DNA from: Pisaster brevispinus
Lineage: Eukaryota > Echinodermata > Asteroidea > Forcipulatida > Asteriidae
DNA length: 64,000 bases
Direction: 5' to 3'
Assembly (NCBI GenBank): GCA_023634235.1
Contig: JAMKCF010000001.1
Location: 3,095,606-3,159,605, forward strand
How positions within the stretch are numbered: position 1 is the stretch's first letter; the number at the start of each line of letters is the position of its first letter. Both the position numbers and the translations under genes were made by a program. The notes under the pieces were generated by a model that was given only the letters and a program-made list of their open reading frames with translations, was not told where the DNA came from and did no database searches. Of the stretch, positions 43,201 to 58,200 are shown piece by piece.

Positions 43201-46200
43201 AGGTTAGTTTAATTGTGTATATCTAAATACATATAGGATTAAAACAATCAAACGGTTCTAAAAACCATAGTACACGTTCCCTTTAATGCTCATGGAAGAT
43301 TTCCGGAATTGAAAATATCCCTTGCATACAGTGACACGTTTCTTTTGAAATGGCCTCGGGTCGAACGGGAATATAGCGGCCCTAACAATATAAAAACCTC
43401 ATTAAAAACGCATTAGGCGCCCGCGCAGACAGTCATTAGAGTTAATATATTCATGTAATCAAATTATGCTAATTTATATGGTACGTAACGTCCAGGTGGG
43501 CATAGGCTTCAACTGAACAGAAATATCTATATAACCCGGGTGTGATGGACATTTTGCATTAAGACAGCCGGTCAACGAACTTAATGTGAAGATTGTTGGC
43601 TGTGAGAAATGTAGGTTGAATTCAAACTAACGGCTCGGACTGCGACTACAAAGCCAGCTGTAATTATACATAGCAATGACAGCCGAGCCTCGGTAAAGTC
43701 TGACGACCTTAAGGTCTCTGTGAAATAGCGACAGCGCGGATGCCGCTTGGGGAGTCCGTCGGCCATTTTGTAATTCTGCGCCCGGTAAGTATAGACCATT
43801 CAATTCGTCGACAAAGACTGCGCTTGAGCATATACAGAGTGGTTGTTTAGAGACAGAAAAAGGGGGGGGGGGGGTGGGGTGGGCAATGGGATGGGAATTA
43901 ATTTTTGGCTGTGATTATTGTGACTTTGGGCCTCTTGCCAGAAGCCATGAGAGCGACCGAAACTGTGGCCAACAGACATTTCTAGCTATTGCGACGTCAC
44001 AGCCCGGGTTTTTGTCAACCAAGGTTGGAAAACTATAGAAAGCCAAACAAAATAGATAGCCACAGTTTTTAACAATGTTACACAAGTATATATATTCGGT
44101 TTGCGGTAACACCATGTGTATATCTACTAGCTATGTCGATTTGTTATTTGAGAACTAGGTCTTGCTTTTTAATTCTACTCTTTTATTTAATTGAAAGTTT
44201 GTAGAAAATGTCGAGTTTGGTCACCGCATCTGGTTAACATGATTGAATGCTTTGCAAAAATTGAGCCGTTCATGCTAACCAGTGCAGTTTGTCTATCAAC
44301 ATTAGACCTTTATTTATGCACATGACGTCATTTCAATAGGGCACCCTCGCCTGGAGGTCAAAAGGAGGTTGTTCATTGGCCAATCCCGTGCGCCGCGCGT
44401 GCGTTTCTGTGCAATTCGACTTTGTTTCGTCTTACCTCTAAGATGGCGGCTTGATGACGTCAATGCATAGTTCTATAGAAAGGTCTTTCTGCTTACCGCC
44501 GAATTCAGCGCTTACCGGGCAAGCGCCTAATCTCTGCGCTACCTGTGCAATCGAGGAATGCCTAGTAACATGAAGTACGCACGCGCACAAGCAAAACTTC
44601 TGCTTACGGTAAGCAGAGCCATGAAATTGGGCCCAGGTGTTTGGCTTACGGCATTAGACACACTTTGAGCCGTTTCTAAATTGAGCATCTTCGACTGTGG
44701 GTCTACGGCTAACTGTTGGTTTTTGTGTTACCAAGTAGTAAACCACTAGGGAAACTGACTGGGGTAACTTTAAATTATTTCGGGTTGGACAACGACAAGG
44801 TGACTGGCAAGATTTGAACCGACGTCCTCTGGATTAACGTGCCGGTGTGGCAGGAGATTCTGTCCCCCCCCCCAGAAAATTCTGTGTCCCCCCCCCCAAT
44901 AGGGGGCCTACGGAGAACTGTGTGCAAATTGCTTACGATAACCCCATCTTTTGAATAAACCATCTCCAGGCCAAGTTAATTTCCCTTATGAGGCTCAGAT
45001 TCTCCGGGGACCGAATTCCCTACGACACCTGTGCTCCAGCAACTGAGCTATCCAGCCCTACGTCGGCGGTTGCGCCCTTCAATATCAAACCCGTTGTTTC
45101 AGAGTTGTTTCTGGAACTTGTAACATGATGGAGACCTAGTTTTCCATAACACCACAATACGATCACAGAGCTGTGAGTCATGCCTGGAGGGTACAATCCC
45201 CCCATCTTACGATGTAATGTGCATGTTAAAAGATGAAATTTCAGGACATACACACATACACACACAAAGCGAGCTACACATGTTTGTAATATTTCTGTTG
45301 AACAAAACTGTTTCCGGCTGGAGGCTGGAGGCTTTCACGGGCTATGCACGTCGGTGCCATTTTCTGTCACCCAAAACCGCACCCTCAGGCGGTCTTGAGG
45401 CGTAAATGCATGGCCCATTCTCGTTCAACTCCAAAATGAGTGTACTTCAGGGGGAATTCTTGCCATACTCAGCTTTCGTGAAAGGAACAAAAACAACTCT
45501 TTTCTAGGCCTTTCGCAGAACCTCAAAAAGATAATTCAGCAGTGTTACTAAGAGAAAGGCGGATAAAGACAGTTGAGTTCAGGCTTAGGGAGGCGTGTGG
45601 AGAGTGGACACAAACTGAAGAAGACAAGCTCTTGAACAATACGATATTTGGCCGATATGACCCACAAATTTAGATTTAAATTTTACAATCCTTAAATGAG
45701 TGCTAGTACTACTAAACCACGTGTCATTTAAATGATTTAACTGTTATCTTTAAAGTGCAATACAGCTGAAGTTACAGCTGAAGTTAAGGATAATGTGTTT
45801 ACATGCCGAAAAAATGTGTTTTTTACTATTTTCTCCTGACTCGTACAACAGATTAGGCCCAAATTTTCACAGGTTTGTTTTGTTTATCACGAAAACCATG
45901 AAGACTGCGACTATTTTGTCAGCACTACCTAATCCTGCATTATACCTTTAAGTTTTGTGACGTAATTTTTGCGAACAAGGTTGGTTGACGTAGCGGCCGG
46001 CAGAAGGTGGGAGACCTTTTTACCACGTATTCCGGAAATGCATTTACTAAGAAATGCGGTGATCCTTCAATAATGACAGATTGTGCCACCTGCTCACACG
46101 TATGGAATCATGGAGGATTGTAGTTCAGCTTAGCCTTGTCCCAAGGCGATTTGCACTATTCCCGGAGAAATGTTTCACGCTGCACTACAGCTCGCCTTGT

Positions 46201-49200
46201 AGCTTGCATAAATAAAAGCCTTGAATCGAGGCTACGTTGAGGCAAGCCTCAGCTTCACATTTACATGTATTGATTAGAAACATTCATTTAAAACCCGAGT
46301 ATATTTTTGTTTGATTGGATGATTGTAGGTCACGCGGCATTTGAACCGTTACATGTCGTACGTCATAAAAGGTACTTCTTGGTTTTAAATCACCATGCAT
46401 TTTCGTCCATCCTTTTGGGCAATTGCACGATATCCCGAACCACGCGTTATGGACAGCAAAACAAAACACACCAAAAAAACTGAACTCATAGTGGATGCCA
46501 TAAAAGAAATCCTGAACATTATGTTCATTCGTATAGTTTCATACTCTAATTAAAGGACAAAGGCTTGGATGTTATATCAAACAAACAATGACTCATTTGC
46601 ATTCGTGCAATGGAGAGAATATTGTCGCCGCTCTACCAGCCGGGCTCCTAGTGGATGATACCCATGCCTACATCCTTACGGACTGTGAAGGGGGTAACCC
46701 TGTTTCAGCCCCAGGAGAAGGTGGCAAAGTGCCCCGTGGTGACGGTTGATTTTGGTCGACAGCCAAAATCAGTTAAGTGTAGCCCTCACCTTGAAGTGGC
46801 CGTCCGGCCTTGTGATGTTAGGCGATATCTCATAATAATATTAATAATAATAGTAACATATAACAACATAGTAATAAAGAAAAATTAATTGTAACTAATT
46901 AACGTTCACCTCGTTGAATGGAACAATCCTTAATTAAACTTAAAAAACACACCTCAACATTGCACTAATAAAACGAATCATTATTTTTGTATAATATACA
47001 TACGTTGAATACTGTACTCACCCGACAAATGACCTTTCTTGCCATTTTCTCATCAAAGAATCCCACTATTATTCTTGCCTTGTCATCCTGTAAAAAAACA
47101 AAAACAAAAACGAAGAAAGAAAAGAAACAGATTTTGATTTAGTCTCGAAAAAAAACTAGAAATTGTCTTATGGCCTTTTCGAAACGACTTTGGCTTGGGT
47201 TCCGGCTTGTGGCTTTGGCTTAGGCTCCGGCTTGGGTTCCGACATTAAGTACTCACTTTCGGTACGGGGGCTTGAAACTTGAACACGGGGCCTGAACCGG
47301 AGCCTCAGCCTAAAGTCGTGTTTTCGAAAATGGCCATCAAGTAATACTCGTGCACCACGAACAGAGTCAGTTTCACACGCTCTAAAAAAGTCCAGGGTCA
47401 GAATTGAGCCGGATTCCGGATCCCAAGTGGCCTGAAAAAGATCCTGGGTCAGGTTGTCCCGGAAGCTTTTCAAATAATGGGAATTTGATACGGACTCTTG
47501 GTCAGTTTGACAGATATTCCGGGTCATACCAACCCCAAAATGGTTCAGACCCATTTACCCGGATCCGGTTCAATTGTAACCCGGAACATTTTTAGAGTGT
47601 AGTGTTGCTAGCTGCGAAACTTTGTGCTTTTTTCGCCCTGCAAAGCACCACTAGTATTTCCTGGAGAACGGGTCATTGTTGGATTGTGTTAGTGAAAAAC
47701 AAACCCCGGATAGTGATAAGACATTTGGCATGCTATTTGGCTAGGTGCAGTTGTGGAACTTGGAATTTTTTAGATTTTTTGAAAAAAAATGGCGGACTAA
47801 TTACTTTTTAATTAAAAACTGTTACTCAATAAGTGAGCGATGGTGTCACGGAGGGTTAAGCGGGCAATGTAAGCAGAATAGGTCCCGGACATGAAATTCA
47901 TTTTTCCGTGTGCTACATTGACGATTGATATAAATGTTTGCTGCACCAAAGAAGCCAGACTAATCCACCATGCAGAAATGCTTTCAACAAAACAACAGTC
48001 TATTTCCTTGACAAAACATTATGTCAAGGGTCCAATATCTTAGAGCTGCTTAAGCACACAAAACAATTGCTAAGCACACACAAAATCTTACCAATCAGAA
48101 TAAAGTTACCAGTCAAAGTATCATGTCACATGCATTATCTTTGACTAGTATCTTGCTAAGTTCTGCTTAGCATAAAAAGTAAAACAAAATCGTTTGCTTA
48201 AACAGCTCCATGAATTTATGTCCTGAAATGACCCGTCTTCACTTTGTGAGTCCAAATTGGCGCATGCCTTGTTGATTTGTCTTTTCCATAAAAAAAGCAA
48301 CATTTAATTATTTAAAAATGGAAATGAATAAAAATTACTATTCCAAGTTTCACCAACAGTCTATTAATGTACAACCTTGGATTTACATCTCATTATTAAC
48401 TAATTAATTTTTGTGGTAATAAATATTATACAAAATTGTTTGTGTTGAGACAACAACGAACAAAAAAAACCCATTCTATAATAAGTATCCCAATCCGAAA
48501 TACACAAAATATAAAATATAATGTTTTTAATCTCCATGTATAATGAAATAAATTATTTATATAGGGGGCGCCCTAAGCTTCACTGCATATTCAATTGACA
48601 TAGGATGGTGAAGTTTTCAACAGCTGAGAATAGTGGCAATTGAAAGAGAACATGTCATTGGGGCGACCCCAGGAGGACGAGGTGGACACGGACGCAATTT
48701 TACCTGGCATAATATGGACCAGATAGTACAGCACACATTTTTCAACTATAAAATCAACTGACGGTAAGGGCTTTCGGGAACTTAATGTAGCCTTGTAGAG
48801 CTAAATGGAACTCTAACCTAGAATGCAGCCCAGGTCTCAATTTACTTCAGATCTTAGACCTCAATGTAGCCCGGGTCTCAATGGACCTCCAACCCAGGAC
48901 CTAAATGTGGCCCGGGTCTAAATGGAGCTCCAACCAATGTAGCCCGGGTCAAAATGGAGCTCCAACCCTAGACCTAAGTGTAGCCCGGACTACATCCAGG
49001 TTACAGTGTTGAGGCTATTGAAATTCCAGTCCTAACTACGTCCCTAGCTGCATGTATGGGCCTTTTCGAAATCACGGCTTGGGCAGGAGCTTCGACTCCG
49101 TCCGCCTGATTGAAACCCCGTAAGGAAAGCGTAGGCCTACGTTGTCTAAATAACAGACGGAGCGTAAACCCAAACTGTCGTTTCGAAAAGGGGTATGGGT

Positions 49201-52200
49201 TTCAGGATACAAGTCGAGGTGCCGCACAGGCGGGCATAATTTGTAAGTTAATTAACACGTGCAGTATTAAATCTTTGGCTGACCTGCTCCAGTTTAGGCC
49301 ATGCTGTTTATTTAGTTCAACATAACTTACATCAAGGGAGGCCTTTAGTTGTGAGCTTACGTCACAGAGGGTGACAACCCTATAAAGGGGGGGGGGGATG
49401 TGTCGTCATGATCAAAGCATGCCTGTGGCTGTAGGCCTACATGTAGGCCTGTATGGAGTTTATGAACTCCCACCCAGTTCTGCGCTCGAGCTCTCCGTAC
49501 AGTTAATGATACCACAAGAGGGTGCGCGCCTGCAGTATCTGGGGGGTGGGAGTTCAAAATTCCATGTACAGGCACAAACATGCTTTAATCATGATGACAC
49601 AGCCCCAGTAAAAGCCCTTTTCACACGACAGCAATATTTAGCAGGGGTCGCTTGCTTTATTTTTGCATGGGTTGTACAATTTTACAAATGGACTTCGTGC
49701 GAAAGGACAACAACAATATTTAGACTGTCCAAGGTCCCGAGTGAAATCTTCTCAAGCATTGCTACATTCTAGCAAGGGACCATGTATTTGTTTTGTCGTG
49801 TGAAAAGGGCTTAGGCATACGCAAATTAAGGTCAGTGGATAATGCTTGTGCTGCATTAATTTTATAACAGTTTTGGCTCACGCAATGGGTTGACGGTGTG
49901 AAAAAGTCCCACTTGTTTTGTTTACAATCGAATGGTCTTCGAAATTATGAGTCGTTGGTTTAATTACATGAAACATCCGAAAGGTATATTATAAGTGCTG
50001 ATAGCCTAAACGCATGGCTATAACAGCTCAACACTCTCCAGTAAAACCATCAACTACACTGTGTAAATAACCGATGTTGGAAAGCTGTTAAAAAACACCA
50101 GGGCATTCTGTCTGCCTGATCGCGTTGCGTACTTCCGCGTCGTAGGCGACACTTGCACTGGCGCTCTCAGGCCCACACTGCCGGCTCAGCGTGCTCGAGT
50201 GCCCGTGGCAGAGTCCCCTTTCACCCGGTCGAAGACACTCGCGCGTGCTCGCCGTTCAAAATGAGTTGTAAAACCCAAGTGTTCGGCTTCGATTTTCCTT
50301 CCATCGCATTCCCTGATGAAGACCGTTTCCGCTGTGTTTAAGTTGACGAGACAGCGATGGAACATGCAAGTGCTTTTTTCAGTCTGGTCCCCTGCCGATA
50401 TCCTGTCTACGGCATTGAAATGTTTGTTGGGTTATCAGTCAATAAATCCCATTGGTGGAGTTGGCGCACACATTGAAACATTAATTTTCGTTGCTGGTAT
50501 GCTTGTATACACCCTAAACCATGCGCAGCCATGAGTAAACCAGCCAATGTCAGAGGTGAATCTGCTAAGAACTGGGAGGCCGGTGGTTGGCGAGATAATC
50601 CCATGCCTTGAAGCATTATTGTCAGCCCCTCGGGCGAGAGCTCTTAGTGTTATACGAAACGGTTCCTGATTGTGCACTTGGCATCGAGTTCGGATTATAA
50701 AGGTGCCATAGAGAGATTCTAGCGGGTCTAGATGTTGTTATCCAATATCCAAGTCTGAACTTAATGTGCATGTAATTACATATCACACCGTGGAGGACAT
50801 TACCTTCTGAGCACCCATCAGTGTAATGTACCACAAGCAACTCCTGCGTCAAACAGGAACTAGTAACTCATTAAATACAACACGAAGAGGTGCAAAACAG
50901 TGAACTAGTAACCAATTATGTACACGAAAAGGTGCAAACAGTGAACTAGTAATTAATAAGTACACGGGGAGGTGCAAACAATGAACTAGTTCAACTAAGC
51001 ATAACGCGAAGAGGTGCAAACAGTGAACTAGTAACCAATAAAATACATGAAGAGGTGTTATCTCCATTCATTATTACCTTAAAGGCAAAGTATACCTTTG
51101 GTTTTTGGAACCGTTTGATCGTTTTAATCCTATATAAAGGTAGGTATATACAATAAAACTAACCTGTGAAAAATTCACTTTAAAAGGTGGTCGCGTTTTT
51201 TAGATATAACCGAAAAACCGGAGCAAATATTTCCACGCAGGAAGAATATTCCCTATAGGAATACACGATCTGAGAAACGTTACCGCCGTAACGCTTCTCA
51301 GATTCAAATTTTTGGGGACAAAAAGTGATACATTTTTCCATAACCGCAGTAGGCCCTACTTCGAGGTGAACGTTTCTCAAAATGCATTATACATTCCAAA
51401 GCTGCTGTACTTCTTACCAAGTAAGTTTTTATTGCCAATAATTTTCAGAGTCATTACCGAACGTATACCTTCCCTTTAAAACTATCGCAGCTGCTTTTCA
51501 ATGACACTATACGAATATATTGAGCGGCTACGACTATGAGCGGCTACGGCTATAAGCGGCTACGGCTATACCTCTTCATTTACACACGTTAAAGCCTAGG
51601 TTGTCCGTAGCAACACCCTAAGCATCAGCTGTAGTCGTAGCCGCAGACGCAGCTACCATTTCTGACACAGCTTTTAGATCTCTGCTCGTTTTGGCAAATA
51701 AAAAGGGCTATACACTTTAGCAAACATCCCTCCATCAACATGTATTAATCACAGTCATCAACAGTCGTCGAGTATGTATTAGTCACAGTCATTGACAGTT
51801 AATGACAGTCATCTAGTGTCTGACCCCCCCCCCCCCCCCTGTGTCCCATGGTGATAACACCAACCGTTACAACGGCACCAGAGTATTCACTTCCACTTCC
51901 TGCCTCATTTTTCGTTGGTCGGCTCCCCTCGCAACCAATGCTTTGGCGCTCATGGCTTGGGCTCCGTCAGCAATGTTTAAAGCGTACACTGTCGGTACGG
52001 GACTTTCAAGCAGGCAGACGGAGCCGCCTAGCCGAAGCCGAGGTCGTACCCGTGGTTTCGAAAATGCCCAGACGAGTGTGTAAGGTGGCGTGTTGTGGCC
52101 GAGCGGTTAAGAGCACCGGACTCAAGCTGTATAGTTTCTGATCAGCAGGGTGTGGGTTCGAGTCCCGGTCGTTGCACTTGTGTCTTTGAGCAAGAAACTT

Positions 52201-55200
52201 AATCATAATTGCTTTGTCATTTGGTTGGGACATAGGTCCGGTGAGGATAAGTACTAGTAGCGCACGTAAAAGAACACAGAACACGTGGAAGAGTAGGGGT
52301 TAACCCCGGTGTTTTGGGTTCACATAGAAATCACCCTTGTTCACAGGTTTCCTCACGCTTTGGAGCTACAGCGATTAAGTTCACTTGAGGCATTCTTGGT
52401 TTCATTACCAGAAATAATTATGTTATATTAAGCCGTAGCCGTGGTCACGAAATTGCCCCAATGAGTGTGCACGAACCATGGACAAAACAAGATGGCTGCT
52501 CATTTGATAGCAGTTTATAAGAGTGTGATAGTTACTGACTGCTGTAGATGCAACAGGACGGCGGCATGCCAAATGGAAGGCACATCTCATTACGTGTGTA
52601 CTACACACCAAGACTTGGCCTGCACGGTTGGTTAGTAATATAGCACGCAGAACATAATCATGTGCCTGTGCAAAGTGAAACAAGGCTGTAAAAACGGTAA
52701 CTCCAGACTTAAAGATATGGTCATAGATTGATCAGTATTCCAAAACAGTATTTACCATAAAAGCATACGTGGTAAGAAGCACTGCAGCTGTTGATAGGGT
52801 GAGTGCTCTGTGTTCCGTCAACCTATGTTTTGAAGGACCCCTCGTGATTTACACGCTGGGATTAGGGTTCGGGGTTAGGTTCAGGATAAGGGTTAGGGTT
52901 AGGTTCAGGGTTAGGTTTAGGGTTATGGTTTAAGTTAGGTTTAGGGTTAGGGTCAGGGTTAGGGTCAGGGTTATGGTTTAAGTTAGGTTTAGGGTTAAGG
53001 TCAGGGTTAAGGTCAGGGTTAGGGTGAGGGTTAGGGTTAGGAAGATACATTAGGGGTGTCGGAACATAAAGTTGGTGGAACATAGGTGTGTAACCGTTGA
53101 GAGTATGACCCATTTTTAGAAAGGATTCCTCTTGAAGTAACATGGTTCGGATATTTTGTTTCACCCCCAAAACACTGGAATTTGAGAACCAATTCATGCG
53201 TAAATCGTTTCTCAGATTTCCGAGGGTCGGTGTCCATTCGCGAATGCTGCAGACATAGTTGCAGTTGGTACCCGCTGTCACCTCACTTAACGTAGGTGGA
53301 TTAGACGTTCTTAGCGCACCACGACAGTTTGTTGCTGTTTTCTCAGCAAGCAGAAACTGCTTTCAACTTTTACGGTATCTTTCTTGAAAATTTTACCCAT
53401 TATTCAGAATTACGTTGAGAAAAAACCCAATGTGAGAGCTTACCTTTAAAGCTAAGCTTATTACAGAGTGCGTTCTGACATTATCTCATTTACACGGCTT
53501 GTAAATCTCCCCACTAAACCGCGGGCAAAGCTTATTAAACGGAAGATGGCCCCTGTCTGCAATCAACGAACGATGACTGATTCACTACATGTAACCGATT
53601 GGAAAATCAAATTTATGAATTTGAGTGGTGCGCCGTAATTGAGTTATTACTGATGTAAATGACAAGGACTGCTGATGAAAATAATGTCCAATTACTAAAC
53701 GAGAGTCTGTCGCTGGATAGGCAGACGATTGAGAAAACAAGTGTACGGCCAAGCCATGGTACGTGCGGTTTGCACTGGAGCAGGCGGACATTAAAGTGAA
53801 GACCACTACGACATGATGTAGCGTTCAGCATAATGGGAGCTAAGGGAGGACTGCAGAATTCAACAAGAGGTAACTCAGTGTTGAACCTCATGTGACCTCT
53901 CTGTTCCTTGAAAAAAAATCAAGGTTACATAAAGTTCAACCCTGATTTGCCTCATGATTAATTATGCAATTCCTCCCTAACAATAGCTCCCATTTTACAA
54001 AGGGAGGAATGCAAAATTCAACAAGAGGTAACTTAGGGGTTGAACCTCATGTGACCTATTTGTTCCTTGAATAAAAAACCAAGGTAACATGAAGTTCAAC
54101 TCTGATTTGCCTTATGTTTAATTCTGCAGTTCCTCCTTAACAATAGCTCCCATTTTACAAAGAGAGGAATGCAAAATTCAACAAGAGGTAACTCAGTGTT
54201 GAACCTCATGTGACCTTTTTGTACCTTAGAAACCCCAGGGTTACATGAGGTTCAGCCCTGATTTACCCCATGTGTAAGTGTGTATTACTTCTTAATACAA
54301 CTCCCTTTTTACTAAGGGGGGAATGCAGACTTCAGCAAAAGGTAACATAGGGTTGGACATCATGTGACCTTGTACCTTGGGAAACCCAAGGGTTACGTGA
54401 GGTTCAACCCCGATTTACCTCATGTAAACTCTTTGTACCTTGACAAACCCTAGGGTTACATATGATTCACCCCTGAGTTACACAATGAAACCTCTGTATA
54501 CATTGAAAGCCCAAGGGTAACACAAGGTTCGATTCTTAATTACCGCACGTAACCGTTTTGAACATTGGGAAAACCAGGGCTACACAAGGTTCAACCCTAC
54601 TGTACCCCAAGAAACTTCTTTTTACTATGAGAAACCGAGGGTTAAACGAGGTTTAACCCAGATCTACCCCATATAACCTCGTCGCACCTTGGAAAACCCC
54701 AGGGGTTTACATGAGGCTTAATCCTGAGTTACCATTTAAAAAATGAAACAATCGAATCTGAGAAACGATTCATGCATGAGTTGTTTCTTAGAATGACGAG
54801 GGTTAGTGTCCGTTCGTAAATACTGCGGCCAGAGATGCGGTTGGTATCCGCTGTCACCTCGCTAAATGCGAATGGATTCGACGTACTTGTGAACATAATG
54901 TGAAAGTTTCTGTGGCTCTCTCAGCAAGCTGGCACTGTACTCAGCTGAAACTTTCACATGCGATTTTCACTTTATCTTTCTTTGTAATTTGCCAATAAAT
55001 CAGCATTACGTCGACGAGGTCAAATCAAATGACCCTACCTTTGAATTAAATAAATGCAACAACCATTTAGTGTGGCTCTTCGCTGCTTCATTAATAAATC
55101 ACTTTATATCCCAGTGATTAGCGAGTCCTGTTGAAAGTGATGTAGGGAACTGAACTCCCGACACTGCGCATGCGCAAACAGATGCCTCATCCGCAACATC

Positions 55201-58200
55201 ATGAGGCCTGCCCGATGTATGTGACAAGCAGACTATACGCCTACATCCGCTCTACAAAACCACCACAGGGGCCAACTCGAAGGGCCGGGAAACGATGGAT
55301 GTCAAATATTTAATCGGTACAGCTTCCACGAGCAAAAAGGTCACTTGGTGTGACTTTAATATTCCGAACTGAACTTAAATCAATCACAATACCCATTATT
55401 CCAACAACATGAATATAGAAGACTGGCACATAAATGAGGCACACAATGCATTCGAGTTTATTCCAACATGAATATAGAAGACTGGCACGAAAATGAGGCA
55501 AAAAATGCATTCAAGATAAAAAAGAATTGCAAAAAAGAAAGAAAAATAGCACCAGATCCTATTATGCTCCCTTGGGAGGTCGAGCAATCCAGAAGGTAAC
55601 AATAGAACAAAGTAGAATTCCTGGAGCAAGAAGAGAGAACCAGGTGGATTTTATCAATTTGTGAAAAAAAATAAAAAAACCTCCCAGGTGATCATGTTCA
55701 CCATCCCACCTGTGTCAAATTTTATGGGTCTGCTTACTGTAAGCAAATAATCGGCGCTTACGGAAGCAGGGAATTCCGCGCTTACGTAAAGTATATTTAT
55801 CGGGTAAGCGGGGAAGTTTTGCTTGTGCGCGTGCGTGCTCCACGTTACTAGGCATTCTTTGCTTACACACAGCTAGCGCAGAAATTTGGCGCTTGCACAG
55901 TAAGCAGAGAATGGTGATTGCAAGCGCAGAATTCGGCGGTAAGCAGAAATTGGGCCCATAGCGCTGCTTAACGGTAAGCAAATTTTCGTGCTAACTATAG
56001 CAGAAAAATTTGCTTAAGCATAAGCGTATTTCACAGGTTAGCAAGAAAATTAGGCAGCCATCTTGCGCGTTCACCATGGATTTGCATTTTTACGTCATTC
56101 GTTTTCATACAGTAAGCATTGGAAGGTTAACATGCCTTTTCGTGTGCTTACAGAAGCAGCGCTATGAAATGGAAATCGCACAGTAAGCACAAAATCGACC
56201 GTTAAAGCAGCGCCATGACATTGGGCTCTGGTCTAAGCTCTCCGATATAGCAATATTTGCCGGTTTGTAGCTGTGTAAGGCATAAACGACGGACACGCGA
56301 TGAGCTTCAAATTCAGTTCTGTGTCCAATTAGCAATTATCAGACTGGCATTTTTAACCGAAATTGCACATCAGAGGGGAAAACAAACAATGTTGTTTAGG
56401 AGAAGATGGCGACGAAAGGCGTTCCCGTCTTTGACTTAAAAGGCAAAGTAATCCTTTTTTTTTTACCGTTCAATTGTTTTAATTCATATAGATATTTACA
56501 ATAAAACAAACATGTGTAAATTAAAGACGATAGTTTTTTAGATATATAGCTATCTGCTTCATTTGGACCCACTTTTGGGGTCACTTAAGCACAGATTCAG
56601 AGTCATTGTGACCCGGAAGTGGGGTTACTTTAGCACAGATTCAGAGTCAGTGTGACCCGGAAGTGGGTCACTTAAGCACAAATTCAGAGTCATTGTGACC
56701 CGGAAGTGGGGTCAATCTGACCCGGAAGTTTTAAGAGTGTGGGGCTCCGTAAAATTAGATTCAACCGCGGTCGTTTAAACAATGTTAACCCAAGCCACAT
56801 GCTGAGGCAATGTTTTCTTTTATCAGAGAAACTCAAGGACTCCACAACCAAACCGGATCTTACAAAGTAGCTAGCCTCACATTCGGGTACAATTAATCAA
56901 TCTGTCAGTCGTCAAATTAACTTTTTTTTATAAACGTGTATAAGTAACTGTCATATTAATAAAGCGGAAGGGAAATGCCAATTGCAATTTTATGTTGTAC
57001 TTAATTTCCAATAGATAGAGTCCTCACGAGTGGAAACAAATTATAATTCACTAACCACGTTAAAGTGGTGTAAAATGACATTGTATTCGATACTCTTCCA
57101 GAGTGCAAAATACGTCAACATCCAAAACATCCGATGAAAACATTTTGAGAAAAATGGGTCTCTACATTTTTGAACAGGGATTTGGGGGTTTATTATTACC
57201 TTTTCAGGTCGAAATTTGACACATGCTGTCATTGGTTTGCAACAACTAAAGAATCTTTACATTTCAAGGAGGTATTTTTTCGTCAGTCAAAATGTCAAAT
57301 ACAAGGCCGGTTTTGATTGAATGTTATTGATAGTCGGGAATGAACCAAAAAGATCCCCATACAAAAAATTAAACACCCGTTTTTTTTCTCTTCAGAATGA
57401 TGTCAGCAGATTGTTTTGATTTTGACAAACTTTGCACTGGAAAGATATCACATACAATGGCAATTTACACCACTTTAACGTGAGGTTAGGCCTGTGTTTT
57501 CTCCCCCGTTCACTTGAGGACTCTATCCATTGGATGAGAGCATCGCAAAACTGAAATTGTCATTTCCCTTCCTCTTTAATTATTAACTAATTGATACCTT
57601 TTGAATGACAGTCACGTCTCCTTTTTATTGCCTAAAAATAGGTACGACAATTACAACAAGCAATGTTACCGTTTCATCACCGTTGGCTTCGGTAGGATTG
57701 GGATGGTCAATATTGAATGGCGCTTGGGGAGATGAAAGAGGGACAGGCAAATCCCTGCCCTGCGCCTAAGGATTACGGTATATTTTGGGTCTTTGCGAAA
57801 GCACGGATTTGGCTCGGGCCGTCTTACATAAGGCTACCAAGGCCACCTAGCAGCACAGCGACAAACGCCATAGGTTGCAACAACGCCGACACAGCCAACA
57901 GGAAAAAGCCCGGAGCCTAAGACGTAGTTTCGGAAATACCAGCAGAAGGCTTTAACACGGGGCTCAAGGTTCCACACAGCCTGTGTACCACCGCCGTGAC
58001 GCCTCCTGAAATCACGACTTCTAAAATGGTTTCTGAAGCCACAGCCACATTTGGCGGTTACAACTACGGCTACGACTAGATTTCAGCGCCATCATGCGTT
58101 GAAATAAAGGACAACACCCTTAGCAACAGTCGTAGCCGTAGCCGTAGCATGTTTACCGATACGGCTTCAGTCAGATGGCGTCCAGCCAGGATGATCGATC

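Noticed and set aside
50153..50440. Open segments around [20 protein letters not shown] on the plus strand
   Set aside because: Looks protein-like over about 40 residues, but it stops at 50341. I found no convincing splice partner, family resemblance or repeat relation, so I did not call it.
52085..52165. Possible tRNA-Ser/Leu-like gene (GTGGCCGAGCGGTTAAG...)
   Set aside because: It continues into the SINE-specific extension GTGTCTTTGAGCAAGAAAC and has multiple relatives (12401, 15890, 36362), so it is a retroposed SINE.
52862..53281. 139-codon minus-strand ORF rich in Asn-Pro repeats
   Set aside because: It is the translation of the telomere-like TTAGGG tract.
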